A DNA stretch of 64,000 nucleotides from Lachnospiraceae bacterium (GTDB taxonomy: Bacteria; Bacillota; Clostridia; Lachnospirales; Lachnospiraceae): assembly GCA_024684215.1 (NCBI GenBank), contig JAIKXH010000100.1, positions 62,001-126,000 on the forward strand, given 5' to 3'. The position numbers and the translations under genes are program-made. Under the pieces are notes generated by a model. The model made no database searches, was not told where the DNA came from, and worked only from the letters and a program-made list of their open reading frames with translations. This document shows, piece after piece, positions 29,666 to 41,107 of this stretch; the first letter of the stretch is position 1; every line of letters starts with the position of its first letter.

Positions 29666-31060
29666 CTATATTTTTTTTATTATATTACTGTAAATCCTCT
29701 TAAAGAAAAATGTTGTGGCAGCCGCACTCATAATCTCCGCTATCGGGAATGACCACCATACATAATCAACATTTCCCAAAAGTGAAAGCAGATATGCCGC
29801 AGGTATAAGGACAACGATCTGTCTCATGATTGATGTGATCATGCTGTACATGCTGACGCCCAAGGCCTGGAACAATGAACCTGTAACAATACAATATGCC
29901 GCAACCGGGAAATGAACTGCGATTATTCTAAGAGCAACACTTCCCATAGAGAGCATCTGCTCGGATGCATCAAACAGTCCGAGTAAAAACTCCGGAAAGG
30001 CTTCAAAAGCGATTACTCCGACAAGCATAATTGCGGTCGCGTATAACCATGAGAGCTTCCAGGTCTTCATCATTCTCTCTTTGTTTTCGGCGCCGTAATT
30101 ATAAGCTATTATAGGTATCATACCGTTGTTAAGGCCGAAAACAGGCATGAACGTAAAGCTCTGGAGTTTGAAATAAACTCCGAAAACGGCAACGGCAGTC
30201 GATGAAAATCCAATAAGTATTTTGTTCATGATATAGACCATAACAGAACCTATAGACTGCATCACGATTGACGGAACGCCGATTTTATAAATATGACCGA
30301 TAAGCACCGGATCTGGCTTAAAGCCTTTAAATGATATATGTATATCAGGGTTTTTCTTAATATTAAATATAAGTGCCATTATGCATGCTACTATCTGACC
30401 GCATACAGTGGCAACCGCCGCTCCCGTAACGCCAAGTCTCGGAAAACCTAAAAGGCCGAATATCATAATAGGGTCAAGTATTAGATTTATAATAGCTCCC
30501 GTACCCTGTGTAACCATGGTAAAAATGGTACGACCGGTCGAAGTAAGAATTCTTTCAAAAATAAACTGACCGAAAATCCCAAATGACATGGTCAGAATTA
30601 CTGTTAAGTACTGTACACCGTAGCCTATGATCTCACTGTCGGTAGTCTGGCTCATATAAAAAGGTTTAACAACCGTAAGACCGATGATCAAAAATACCAA
30701 ATAACTTAAAATCGCGAGAAATATACCATTCTCTGCAGTCTTGTTTGCTCTCTCGTATTCTTTTTCGCCAAGGGATTTTGATAAAATAGCATTTATTCCG
30801 ACACCGGTACCGCCCGCAAGAGCTATCATCAGTGTCTGTAGCGGAAATGCCATGGATACGGCAGTAAGTGCATTTTCGCTTACTCTTGCTACAAAAATAG
30901 AATCCACGATATTATACAATGCCTGCACAAGCATGGATGCCATCATAGGAAGTGACATAGATAAAAGTAATTTATTGATGGGTAAAACTCCCATCTTGTT
31001 TTCACGCATAACAGCTTCTTCTTTTTGCTGTTCCAAGTTATTATTCATAGTAATCTCCAT
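29666..31060 (-). CDS. MATE family efflux transporter
   Basis: 'LPMMASMLVQALYNIVDSIFVARVSENALTAVSMAFPLQ', 12-TM MATE pattern. Confidence 0.94.
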   Translation of the reverse strand: MEITMNNNLEQQKEEAVMRENKMGVLPINKLLLSMSLPMMASMLVQALYNIVDSIFVARVSENALTAVSMAFPLQTLMIALAGGTGVGINAILSKSLGEKEYERANKTAENGIFLAILSYLVFLIIGLTVVKPFYMSQTTDSEIIGYGVQYLTVILTMSFGIFGQFIFERILTSTGRTIFTMVTQGTGAIINLILDPIMIFGLLGFPRLGVTGAAVATVCGQIVACIMALIFNIKKNPDIHISFKGFKPDPVLIGHIYKIGVPSIVMQSIGSVMVYIMNKILIGFSSTAVAVFGVYFKLQSFTFMPVFGLNNGMIPIIAYNYGAENKERMMKTWKLSWLYATAIMLVGVIAFEAFPEFLLGLFDASEQMLSMGSVALRIIAVHFPVAAYCIVTGSLFQALGVSMYSMITSIMRQIVVLIPAAYLLSLLGNVDYVWWSFPIAEIMSAAATTFFFKRIYSNIIKKI

Positions 31061-31140
31061 TCAAACATAGCAATTATACAGGAACAGCTTTAAAAAGTAC
31101 ATAAAAAAATTGTACAAAAATTGTGATTTTGCACAAAAAA

Positions 31141-31167
31141 ATCCCACGTATTTGTATAACGTGGGAT
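31141..31167 (-). terminator. Intrinsic terminator downstream of gdhA
   Basis: ATCCCACGT...ACGTGGGAT stem, minus-strand U-tract (aaaaaa at 31135-31140). Confidence 0.85.
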
Positions 31168-31190
31168 TTTATAATTGAGGAAATTATGTA

Positions 31191-32705
<1,515 letters not shown>

Positions 32706-32722
32706 TTATAATTATTCAACAT

Positions 32723-33979
32723 TTATTCAAACAGCGTGCAATCAACAAACTCTTCGGCAACGTACGCTAAAGTTCCCTCAAACTTAACGCAACACCATCC
32801 GTCGGCGATAGATACTATTTCAAGCTGGTCTCCGGCCATAAGCGCGCCGACTCTCTCCGAAGCCGTATCCGGAAGACTTCTGATATTAACCTCGGATTTA
32901 GCTGTAAGCATACCTATTGTAGGCTGTCCATCTGAACTTTGTATCATTGATAAATATTCGGATTTAATATATGCCTCTGAGTCATTGTATATAATCTTAG
33001 TCCATCCGTTTAAAAGCTCCTCAACAACCTGGAACTTATCGCCGGTCATAGCCTCACCGACACGCTCAGCATTTGCACTGTCGGAAGCTCTGATATTAAC
33101 TCTTGTAGTGGCAGTTGCATACATAATAACCGGCTCCGCTTCCTCTACAGTCTCTCCTTCACCGTCCTCAGCGTTCTCCTGTGACTCAGCGTCAAGCTCT
33201 GCCTGAGAAGCTGCCGCTTCAGCCTGCTTTTTGTCATTAAGCTGAGCGATTTTTTCTCCTACAGCAGTGCTGACAGTGGTGTCAAGTTCTATGAAATAAT
33301 CAAGAATATCGGGATGTTCAAGAACAAGGTCATTATATTCTACATTAACTTTATTGCTAAGTTCTCTGACATCATCATGGGAAGCTATCTGAGTGATATA
33401 ATCATTTTCCTCATCGGTGAGATCTCTCATTACAATGTAAAGCTCACCCTCAGCATTTACATCCACCAAATACCCCTTAAGTGCGGGGAGCGCAACATCC
33501 GGATATCTCTCAAATACAGCCATATAATATGTATATGTGATATAGCTTCCCTCTTTTGGACCCGCCTGAATATACACATTGTTTAATGTGTAATCAACGT
33601 AAGCGGACTGTTCGGTAAGCCTTATAAGCTCGCTGTCATCTATCACATCACAAAGGCCTAAAAGCGCATCTGTATCTCCGGCAGACAATGCCGCATAAAA
33701 AGACTCAAACAAAGCCTTTATCTTGTCGTCATTTGTCTCTTCCAAAGGAATCTCGGTATTCTCAATTTCCTCCTGAGCGGCAAGTTTTTCGGCTTCTGCA
33801 GCCTGCGCAAGTCGTTCGTTTTCTCTTTCGATGGATTTTTGTCTCTGATCAAGAGCAATCAGAACAACTGCAGCTGCAATTATAAGAACAGCCACAGGTA
33901 AAAGATACTTGCTGTATTTGATAACAAATTTCTTTATATTAGAAAATAAATTTTTGATTTTTTCACCTAAATTCTTCAT
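32723..33979 (-). CDS. Membrane-anchored protein with two C-terminal SH3b domains
   Basis: N-terminal TM; two SH3_3-like units 'TTRVNIRASDSANAERVGEAMTGDKFQVVEELLNGWTKI' and 'KSEVNIRSLPDTASERVGALMAGDQLEIVSIADGWCCV'; start trimmed to MKNLGEK so it does not overlap the tRNA. Confidence 0.85.
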   Translation of the reverse strand: MKNLGEKIKNLFSNIKKFVIKYSKYLLPVAVLIIAAAVVLIALDQRQKSIERENERLAQAAEAEKLAAQEEIENTEIPLEETNDDKIKALFESFYAALSAGDTDALLGLCDVIDDSELIRLTEQSAYVDYTLNNVYIQAGPKEGSYITYTYYMAVFERYPDVALPALKGYLVDVNAEGELYIVMRDLTDEENDYITQIASHDDVRELSNKVNVEYNDLVLEHPDILDYFIELDTTVSTAVGEKIAQLNDKKQAEAAASQAELDAESQENAEDGEGETVEEAEPVIMYATATTRVNIRASDSANAERVGEAMTGDKFQVVEELLNGWTKIIYNDSEAYIKSEYLSMIQSSDGQPTIGMLTAKSEVNIRSLPDTASERVGALMAGDQLEIVSIADGWCCVKFEGTLAYVAEEFVDCTLFE

Positions 33980-34015
33980 AAAAACATTTCCCGGAATAAT
34001 ATATTTGATGCAGGC

Positions 34016-34087
34016 TGCGGCCGACAGGAATCGAACCTGCATTAAAGGCGTCGGAGGCCTTCGTTCTATCCATTAGACTACGGCCGC
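34016..34087 (-). tRNA. tRNA-Arg (anticodon CCG)
   Basis: Minus strand GCGGCCGTAGTCTAATGGATAGAACGAAGGCCTCCGACGCCTTTAATGCAGGTTCGATTCCTGTCGGCCGCA; 7-bp acceptor, AAGGC/GCCTT anticodon stem with loop CTCCGAC, GGTTCGATTCC T-arm; CCA not encoded. Confidence 0.93.
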
Positions 34088-34160
34088 AAATTGTTACAAC
34101 TTTGTTAAGTCGCCTTGCATATATTATCATATATAGGGCCTAAAATCAATTAAAATAATT

Positions 34161-35105
34161 CTAAACAATAGCCACCTTATTGGTATTCCTGTCAAAATAA
34201 TACAGGTTGTCCGACAGAAAGTCTCCCGGAGACAATTCGGTTCTGTTCACCTCGAAAATCATGCTTTTAAGTTCATCACATTTTTCCTTCCACTCAGCAC
34301 TTTTTTTATCCTTTAAATCATCCAGAAATATAATGATTTCATGCACGGAGCTTGGTATGATAAACAGATTTGAATTTTTATCGGATGCAAAATCCGAAAG
34401 CTCCGTCATATGGACCAGAGCGGTGGCACCGTAAACTTTCTCCTTGTTGGTCACGATCCACATATTGAAAGAATCCCCTTGAGGCATTAATTCCTTCGGA
34501 ATATCGCCATCAGGGAATTTATCCATATTCTTTTTGTAAAACTCCATAAAAAAGCTTTCCATGGGTATTATATCAAAGATTTTATTATTATCGGCATTAT
34601 CTATAGCTGCTTTTAAGATATCTCCGCCTTTAATATTCCACTTTTCAAGGAAGCTTTTCTTGATCATAATATGCCCGCTTCCGACATCTCCCGCGCTTAC
34701 TTCCATATAATACACTACAGCAAGATCTAAAAATCTCGTATAATATGCACTTTCAAGAACCTCAGAATTTTTCTCAAAATTAAGTACCCTCATACAGATT
34801 TTGTCTTTAATATTGTTGAAATCCTTAATAAAATCCATATCAAAATTCTTTGACGGAGCACTTTGCCTGTATACTCTCACAAATGAATTCATCACATCAC
34901 CAAAAGATACCCCGTTTTCATACTCCTCATAAAATGGTTCAACATAAATAACAGGAGTAAGATTAGAATCTTTGCAGGTGATATTTACGCTGACGCTTTT
35001 GGTCTCGTTAATTTTTGTATGCTCCTGTACCTCTATTTTATAATCATCGCCCAAAATCTCCAGGGCTGCTCTTTTTACCTTCTCGGCAAACTCAATTACA
35101 GACAT
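34161..35105 (-). CDS. DUF5688-like protein
   Basis: 315-aa ORF with AAAGGA RBS; overall pattern matches the DUF5688 family as I recall it; start trimmed to MSVIEF. Confidence 0.65.
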   Translation of the reverse strand: MSVIEFAEKVKRAALEILGDDYKIEVQEHTKINETKSVSVNITCKDSNLTPVIYVEPFYEEYENGVSFGDVMNSFVRVYRQSAPSKNFDMDFIKDFNNIKDKICMRVLNFEKNSEVLESAYYTRFLDLAVVYYMEVSAGDVGSGHIMIKKSFLEKWNIKGGDILKAAIDNADNNKIFDIIPMESFFMEFYKKNMDKFPDGDIPKELMPQGDSFNMWIVTNKEKVYGATALVHMTELSDFASDKNSNLFIIPSSVHEIIIFLDDLKDKKSAEWKEKCDELKSMIFEVNRTELSPGDFLSDNLYYFDRNTNKVAIV

Positions 35106-35176
35106 AAATTCCTTTCCGGCCCTCATATATAATTATTTACGCATACTGCGCCCCCTCGGCCTAAAAAACAAAAAAA

Positions 35177-35204
35177 GAGCAATCCCGCATATGCGGAACT
35201 GCTC
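35177..35204 (-). terminator. Intrinsic terminator downstream of efp
   Basis: GAGCA..CCGCATATGCGG..TGCTC nested stem followed by a U-run on the minus strand. Confidence 0.8.
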
Positions 35205-35226
35205 TGTTAGTCTGTAATAAAAAATC

Positions 35227-35790
35227 TTATGCTCTTCCGAGGTACTCAGAGGTTCTGGTATCGATCTTAACTACATCACCTTCGTTGATGAAGATAGGAA
35301 CACGAATCTCTGCGCCGGACTCAACCTTTGCAGGCTTGGTAACGTTGGTAGCGGTATCGCCACGAAGACCGGGCTCGGTCTCGGTTATCTTAAGCTCTAC
35401 AAACATGGGAGGCTCTACTGAGAAGATCTGTCCGTTGTGAGAAAGCATGGTGCACTCCATATTCTCAAGAACAAACTTCATAGACTCACCGATTTCAGCC
35501 TCAGGAAGCTCGATCTGCTCATAAGTTTCCATGTCCATAAATACGAACATATCATCATTTTTATAAAGATACTGCATCTTCTTCTTTTCGATAGTAGCAA
35601 GAGTGAACTTCTGAACAGGGTTAAAGGTTAACTCTCTAACGCCGCCGTTCTTAACGTCCTTCATCTTTACACGAACGAATGCAGCTCCTTTTCCGGGTTT
35701 AACATGCAAAAACTCAAGTACCTGGAATACCTTACTGTCATATTCAAAGGTAACTCCGTTTCTGATATCACCAGCCGTAATTTCAGCCAT
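35227..35790 (-). CDS. efp: Elongation factor P
   Basis: 'DIRNGVTFEYDSKVFQVLEFLHVKPGKGAAFVRVKMKDV', C-terminal 'GDVVKIDTRTSEYLGRA'. Confidence 0.97.
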   Translation of the reverse strand: MAEITAGDIRNGVTFEYDSKVFQVLEFLHVKPGKGAAFVRVKMKDVKNGGVRELTFNPVQKFTLATIEKKKMQYLYKNDDMFVFMDMETYEQIELPEAEIGESMKFVLENMECTMLSHNGQIFSVEPPMFVELKITETEPGLRGDTATNVTKPAKVESGAEIRVPIFINEGDVVKIDTRTSEYLGRA

Positions 35791-35878
35791 TTTAAAATCC
35801 TCCTATGCGGTTTTAGTCACAATACTCAAATATTTTATCAAAAGAAAGTTGAACTTTCAATAAAAATTTTCAGTAAGG

Positions 35879-36322
35879 CTAATTTTTTTTCGCCTTTTCT
35901 ATTATAAAATCAATCGCTTCAACATATCCGCCCAGTCCGTGACCGAATATCTGCGTATCGCACACGGGCGCGGTAACCGATATTTTTCTGAATTCTTCTC
36001 TTTCATTTATGTTTGAAATATGCACTTCAACTTTAATAATGCTCTCAACAGAAGCAAGTGCGTCACGAATAGCGTAACTGTAATGCGTATAAGCCCCGGG
36101 ATTGATAACTATTCCGCATGTCTCATCAAAATAGGCAGCCTGAATCCTGTCTATGATATCTCCCTCGTGATTGCTCTGAAAGCATTCGACACTGACATTC
36201 CTTTCGTCTGCAGCTTTTCCTATCATGTCAACCAGGTAATCATAGTCCTCATTACCGTAAATAGTCTTTTCGCGAATTCCCAAAAAATTCAGATTAGGTC
36301 CGTTAATAACAAGTATTTTCAT
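35879..36322 (-). CDS. aroQ: Type II 3-dehydroquinate dehydratase
   Basis: 'KILVINGPNLNFLGIREKTIYG', 'FQSNHEGDIIDRIQ', 'INPGAYTHYSYAIRDAL', 'VEVHISNINEREEFR'. Confidence 0.96.
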   Translation of the reverse strand: MKILVINGPNLNFLGIREKTIYGNEDYDYLVDMIGKAADERNVSVECFQSNHEGDIIDRIQAAYFDETCGIVINPGAYTHYSYAIRDALASVESIIKVEVHISNINEREEFRKISVTAPVCDTQIFGHGLGGYVEAIDFIIEKAKKN

Positions 36323-36337
36323 AATTTTACTTCCTGT

Positions 36338-36877
36338 TTATTTATTGTTGTTTGCACCAAGGTAGTTTAGTATCTCTTCCAAAACTTCGTTTTGATCTTT
36401 TCCGTCAACACAGACTGTAAAATCCGCACACCTTTCATATATAGGCGATCTGTATTCTATAAGCCCTTTTATTCTTCCCAAGGGATCCTCGCACATAAGC
36501 AGCGGCCTTGTTTTATCGTTTTTTAGTCTATCATAAATCGTCTCGGGAGATGCTTTTAAATAAATTACTGTTCCGCATTTACAGATAAGTGCCTGATTTT
36601 GAAGCTGTACCGGTGTTCCCCCTCCCAAAGAATAAATCCTTTTAGAATCGGAATTGTAAATCTCAGTTAAAAGTTTTGTCTCAAGATTTCTGAAATACCC
36701 TTCTCCCATTTTCTCAAATATTTCGGTGATTGGCATTTTTTCCCGGTCCTCTATAATCTTATCCGTATCCTCAACTGCCGTCTGAAGCTTATAGGAAAGC
36801 TTTATTCCTATAGATGTCTTGCCGCTTCCCATAAAGCCGATGAGCATAACGTTGTCTTTTTTTACTTTTTTAGCCAC
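36338..36877 (-). CDS. aroK: Shikimate kinase
   Basis: 'NVMLIGFMGSGKTSIGIKLS', 'DTDKIIEDR', 'GGGTPV'. Confidence 0.93.
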   Translation of the reverse strand: MAKKVKKDNVMLIGFMGSGKTSIGIKLSYKLQTAVEDTDKIIEDREKMPITEIFEKMGEGYFRNLETKLLTEIYNSDSKRIYSLGGGTPVQLQNQALICKCGTVIYLKASPETIYDRLKNDKTRPLLMCEDPLGRIKGLIEYRSPIYERCADFTVCVDGKDQNEVLEEILNYLGANNNK

Positions 36878-36981
36878 TTAAAATACCTGCCTTAATAGAT
36901 CTATCATTATCAAATCGTGCTTCATACTTTAAATCATTCTATTTGAAACACATATTCAGATCAAGTTTCAAACTATAAATA

Positions 36982-37848
36982 TCAGGTCTTCCCCATACTC
37001 TCAAGCATTTTAGCATAAACCTTAAGAGCATCGTCGTCTGAAATACTTTTACCGCTCCAATACTCATAGGCTATGATTCCCTGATACAAAAGCATTTTTA
37101 ATCCATGAAAGCTTTCCGCACTGGCCTCTTTACACAGCTTCATAAACTTGGTCTCCAAGGGATTATAAACAATATCATATCCTTTGGTTATCTTATCATA
37201 AAAAGCATTGTCATCTATGACCGCGCAGTCTGTATTGGGATACATCCCGACATTCGTTGCCTGAATGCATATATAATCATTTCCGGAAAGCTTAGAATAA
37301 TCCGAAAGCTCCATGGCAGTGACTATTTCTCCCTTATCCTTAATGATTTCGTCAGCAATTGCTTTTGCCTTGCTAATCGTCCTGTTCAAAATATAAATGT
37401 GTTTTGCGCCGCTGTCGGATAAAAGAATGGCCACGGCTCTTGCCACGCCGCCTGCGCCCAATACGATAACCTCTTTATCCTTTACCTCAATACCGTCCGA
37501 TCTCATAGCGCGTAAAAGTCCCGGCATATCGGTATTGTAGCCCTTGTAGCCTCCGTCGCAGCTCACTAATGTATTAACTGCTCCGATACGCTTTGCGAGG
37601 GGATCTATATCCTTTAAATACGGTATAACAGCACTTTTGTGTGGAACCGTCACATTAAGTCCCAAGATACCAAGCGCGTAAGCACCTTCTATAGCGGCCT
37701 TAACATTGCTTTCTTCCACTTTGAAGGGAAGATAGCAAAAATTATCTCCTGTTATATTTGCCAAATTATTATGTATAACCGGCGAAACAGTGTGTTCTAT
37801 AGGATTGCCGATAACACCAAGCGTTCTTGTTTTTCCGTCTATGTTCAT
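36982..37848 (-). CDS. aroE: Shikimate dehydrogenase
   Basis: 'TRTLGVIGNPIEHTVSPVIHNNL', 'GLNVTVPHKSAVIPYLKDID', 'VLGAGGVARAVAILL'; start trimmed to MNIDGKT. Confidence 0.95.
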   Translation of the reverse strand: MNIDGKTRTLGVIGNPIEHTVSPVIHNNLANITGDNFCYLPFKVEESNVKAAIEGAYALGILGLNVTVPHKSAVIPYLKDIDPLAKRIGAVNTLVSCDGGYKGYNTDMPGLLRAMRSDGIEVKDKEVIVLGAGGVARAVAILLSDSGAKHIYILNRTISKAKAIADEIIKDKGEIVTAMELSDYSKLSGNDYICIQATNVGMYPNTDCAVIDDNAFYDKITKGYDIVYNPLETKFMKLCKEASAESFHGLKMLLYQGIIAYEYWSGKSISDDDALKVYAKMLESMGKT

Positions 37849-37863
37849 ATTTTGCCTCAAAAT

Positions 37864-37945
37864 TAGTTAACGTCTGAATCAATAATAGTTAATGTCTTAA
37901 TTAATAATAGTTAACGTCTGAATCAATAATAGTTAATGTCTGAAT
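37864..37945. repeat. 22-nt tandem array (~3.7 units, tagttaacgtctgaatcaataa) running into the yqeG-like stop codon
   Basis: Units at 37864, 37886, 37908, and partial at 37930; the partial copy overlaps the C-terminal codons FRH* of the adjacent gene. Confidence 0.92.
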
Positions 37946-38436
37946 TTTCTATGATAAAAGAAAAGAACTATCGCTTCAAGTTTTCTTTTTAGCACAATTT
38001 GAATTTCTTCCTTAGGGTGAATGGGCTTTGTAAGATATGAAAAAATACCCGTTCTTTTAGCTCCCCAAACATCAGTAAAAAGCTGATCTCCGACAAAAAT
38101 CGTTGTGCCGGGTTTCGTTCGCATTATTCTCATTGCCTTTTCATAGCCTTTTTTAGAAGGCTTGTTTGCTTTATATAAATACGCGGAATTTACAGCATCC
38201 GCAAAGGGCTTTACTCTCGGTTCTTTATTGTTTGATATAAGTACGGTCTCAAATCCTATACTGTGAAGCCTGTCAAAAAGAGCGACGGCCTTTTTTGTTG
38301 CTGGCGCTCCATGAGGAACCAAAGTATTGTCTATATCAAACAAAATACCTCTGTAACCAAGCTCATATAATTTTTCGTAGGGAAGATTGTAAGCTGAATC
38401 AGCCTCACAATCCGGGTAAAAAGTATCTAAAAGCAT
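37933..38436 (-). CDS. YqeG-family HAD-IIIA phosphatase
   Basis: 'GILFDIDNTLVPHG', 'VLISNNKEPRVKPFA', 'KPSKKGYEKAM', 'FVGDQLFTDVWGAKRTGI'. Confidence 0.93.
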   Translation of the reverse strand: MLLDTFYPDCEADSAYNLPYEKLYELGYRGILFDIDNTLVPHGAPATKKAVALFDRLHSIGFETVLISNNKEPRVKPFADAVNSAYLYKANKPSKKGYEKAMRIMRTKPGTTIFVGDQLFTDVWGAKRTGIFSYLTKPIHPKEEIQIVLKRKLEAIVLFFYHRKFRH

Positions 38437-38465
38437 AAATTCTCCGATAAAAATCCATATATTAT

Positions 38466-39131
38466 CTATTCTTCAACAGAATCTTTTTCTTCTTCCAAAG
38501 CTTCGGGATTGGAAACGGCCCCGGGCTGTTTTTCAATTTCTTTGAAAATCTTAAGTGCAAATCCGCTTATAGTAAGCATAACACACACGGGTGCGATCAA
38601 AGCACCAATGGCTATAAGCACATTATTCCAAATAAACAAGCACACCTCTAAAGCAATAAGCACTGCCAAAAGTGCGGTCCTTCCGAAATATCTTACAGAT
38701 ATTTTCACAGAATTGACCACTGTACCGAAAATCGAATTATCATATCTTGCCAAAAGAGCAAAGGTATAAACAAAAGCGCAGTAAAACATAACAGCAAAAA
38801 TAATACCCGCGGCGAGTAATATTCCCTCATATTTTTCGGCATTTAATATAATCTGAACATAAATGTACATGGCATAGATACAAACCGCAAAAATGATTCC
38901 AAGGGGTATACCCTTTTTCAGATTTGCCTTAAACGCCTTAAAGAAAGGCTTTACTATATATCCTTCCGTATCATCAGCCATATGGAGCGTGATTGAAAAG
39001 GCAGCAGCCGTTGATGCTCCTATTGTAACGACAGGAAGAGAACATAAAAGCCAAAAGAAATTAAGTTTTATTAAATCCCACAATCTGTCAAAAAATTTGA
39101 AAAGCGGGCTTTCTACACTAAACAGTTTCAT
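38466..39131 (-). CDS. YesL/DUF624-family membrane protein
   Basis: 'FFDRLWDLIKLNFFWLLCSLPVVTIGASTAAAFSITLHMADDTEGYIVKPFFKAFKANLKKG'. Confidence 0.92.
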   Translation of the reverse strand: MKLFSVESPLFKFFDRLWDLIKLNFFWLLCSLPVVTIGASTAAAFSITLHMADDTEGYIVKPFFKAFKANLKKGIPLGIIFAVCIYAMYIYVQIILNAEKYEGILLAAGIIFAVMFYCAFVYTFALLARYDNSIFGTVVNSVKISVRYFGRTALLAVLIALEVCLFIWNNVLIAIGALIAPVCVMLTISGFALKIFKEIEKQPGAVSNPEALEEEKDSVEE

Positions 39132-39155
39132 ACATCACCAAATCAAAAATTATAA

Positions 39156-39180
39156 AAGAGGGGTAAAAATTACCCCTCTT
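39156..39180 (-). terminator. Hairpin terminator downstream of the sugar-binding protein gene
   Basis: AAGAGGGGTAA-AAA-TTACCCCTCTT perfect stem. Confidence 0.75.
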
Positions 39181-39294
39181 TATTAAACACTATTAGATTT
39201 AAAAACGCAAATGTTTTAAACCTCATTATGCAGCATGTTTTAGACTTGTCGCAATTTCTTTCTGTAAATAATTAAAGTTGCTTTATAGAGATTA

Positions 39295-41016
39295 TTATTT
39301 AGAAGCAACAGCAAGCTCAGCCTCATGACGTCTTGCAGCCTCTTCAAGAGACCAATCAAGACACTCTTTGTAATAATATGAGTTTGCTTTGCCTATCATT
39401 TCGTTTACAATGCTCTCGAATTCTTCATCATTTTTAGCATAAATTGCGTTCCATGAGTAGGTTCTGATACAGTTTGTAGTCTGATCCCACTTAGTCTGTA
39501 ATTCATCGTCACGCTTACCGTTTACAAATGTTGTAGCGGGTGCAAGTCTGTATCCGCCTTTTTCCATATACTCATCTGTGGTAAGGCAACCGGTAAAGTC
39601 TCTCCAATCCTGCTCAATATCGCACTTTGCGGTTACATTGTTGCTTGCCCAGAAATCGGAGTTATATCTCTCACCTGCTGAATCAGGGTTAAGTGCATCA
39701 AGTGCCCATGTAATATTGTTCCACTGAGGCTGACCGTCATGGAAGGTTCCCTGATATCCTGCCTCTGTCATAGAAGTATTGATATCATTGTGGCACTTCT
39801 GACCAAGCTCGGTGAAATAGGTCTTTCCGGACTCGTCATAGTCCCAGCATACGCCCTGAGGACCATATTCCATAACCATTCTTCCTTCGGGTGTGCAGAG
39901 ATAATTGAGGATCTCCATGCAAAGCTCGGGATACTCAGTCTTAGCACCGATAGAGAAGATTCTGTTTCCGCCATATACGTCCATACCATAAACAATAGGA
40001 GTTGCATCTTCGGGAGTAAGTGAAAGCATCATCTTGCCCTCTGCCATATGGTCATCGGTATTGTAAAGTGAACGTCCGGAATAGTTAAAGATTGAGGAGA
40101 AAGTTCCGCCTGCGGATACCTTCTCAGCCATCTTATCCCATGTATTTGTCATAGAGTCGGGGTCTAAAAGGCCTTCCTGATAGAGCTTGTTGTAGAACTG
40201 AAGGCTCTCTAAGTAAGGACCGTAAGAGCCGTCATCATTCATACCGAGGCAATCATAATAATCGCCGGTTGTAGGATCGTAAACACCGATACCGAGCTCA
40301 TCATATCCGTAATAAGCGGTAGCGGTAGACTTAACATACATTACCATATCTCCGTCCCAATCAGGCCAGAGTGATACGGCATAAGTAGGATTTCCGTTAT
40401 CATCGGTAGGGCAAATCTCATGCATGTCCTTGAAAAGCTTTAACATGTCATCATAGTTGCTAACCTTAGGATATCCAAGTTCCTTGTAAAGATCCCATCT
40501 TACATCCCAGGTATAGAAGAAAGACTGATGGTCCTCGGAAGAGGTTGCCACAGCATGGCCAAATCCGTAAACAGTGGTATCATCCTCCATGCCTTCAGGC
40601 TTAATGGAAGCATTCTTCTCAAGAGCCGCTGACATATGCTCCTTAATATAAGGACCATACTCGGTAAGAAGGTCGTCTTCATTCCAATCATAGAGAAGTC
40701 CGGCCTCAATAGCATTGGTGTACTGAGTTCCGTCAGAACCCCAAATAACGATATCTCCCAAATCTCCTGCTTCCATCTTGGTCTGAAGCATACCGTTAAG
40801 ATCCGGGATGATGTTTACCTCAACATTAAACTTCTCTTTTAAAATGTCAGCAGACCAACCCTGCTGAAATCCTGAAAAGTTTGCAAGCTGAGAAAAGATT
40901 GTCAGGGTTACGGTCTTTCCCGATTTTCCTGACCCGCCGGCGCCACAACCCGTGAAAAGTCCGGCTGCCATCACACAGCAAAGAGCCATGGCGGCAATTC
41001 GTTTAAACTTTTTCAT
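39295..41016 (-). CDS. ABC transporter solute-binding lipoprotein (LplA-type)
   Basis: Lipobox 'AGLFTGCGAG'; 573 aa; adjacent to LplB- and YtcP-like permeases. Confidence 0.9.
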   Translation of the reverse strand: MKKFKRIAAMALCCVMAAGLFTGCGAGGSGKSGKTVTLTIFSQLANFSGFQQGWSADILKEKFNVEVNIIPDLNGMLQTKMEAGDLGDIVIWGSDGTQYTNAIEAGLLYDWNEDDLLTEYGPYIKEHMSAALEKNASIKPEGMEDDTTVYGFGHAVATSSEDHQSFFYTWDVRWDLYKELGYPKVSNYDDMLKLFKDMHEICPTDDNGNPTYAVSLWPDWDGDMVMYVKSTATAYYGYDELGIGVYDPTTGDYYDCLGMNDDGSYGPYLESLQFYNKLYQEGLLDPDSMTNTWDKMAEKVSAGGTFSSIFNYSGRSLYNTDDHMAEGKMMLSLTPEDATPIVYGMDVYGGNRIFSIGAKTEYPELCMEILNYLCTPEGRMVMEYGPQGVCWDYDESGKTYFTELGQKCHNDINTSMTEAGYQGTFHDGQPQWNNITWALDALNPDSAGERYNSDFWASNNVTAKCDIEQDWRDFTGCLTTDEYMEKGGYRLAPATTFVNGKRDDELQTKWDQTTNCIRTYSWNAIYAKNDEEFESIVNEMIGKANSYYYKECLDWSLEEAARRHEAELAVASK

Positions 41017-41107
41017 TTTCTATCCTCCTTTTATAATAGCACTGTGAATAAACAATTCTACATTACCTCACCACAGTGAAATTAACATTTTTGCCGCTTG
41101 GAAAAGG

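Noticed and set aside
33980-34042. Extended start of the SH3 protein
   Set aside because: The extension overlaps tRNA-Arg; MKNLGEK at 33979 is the more likely start.
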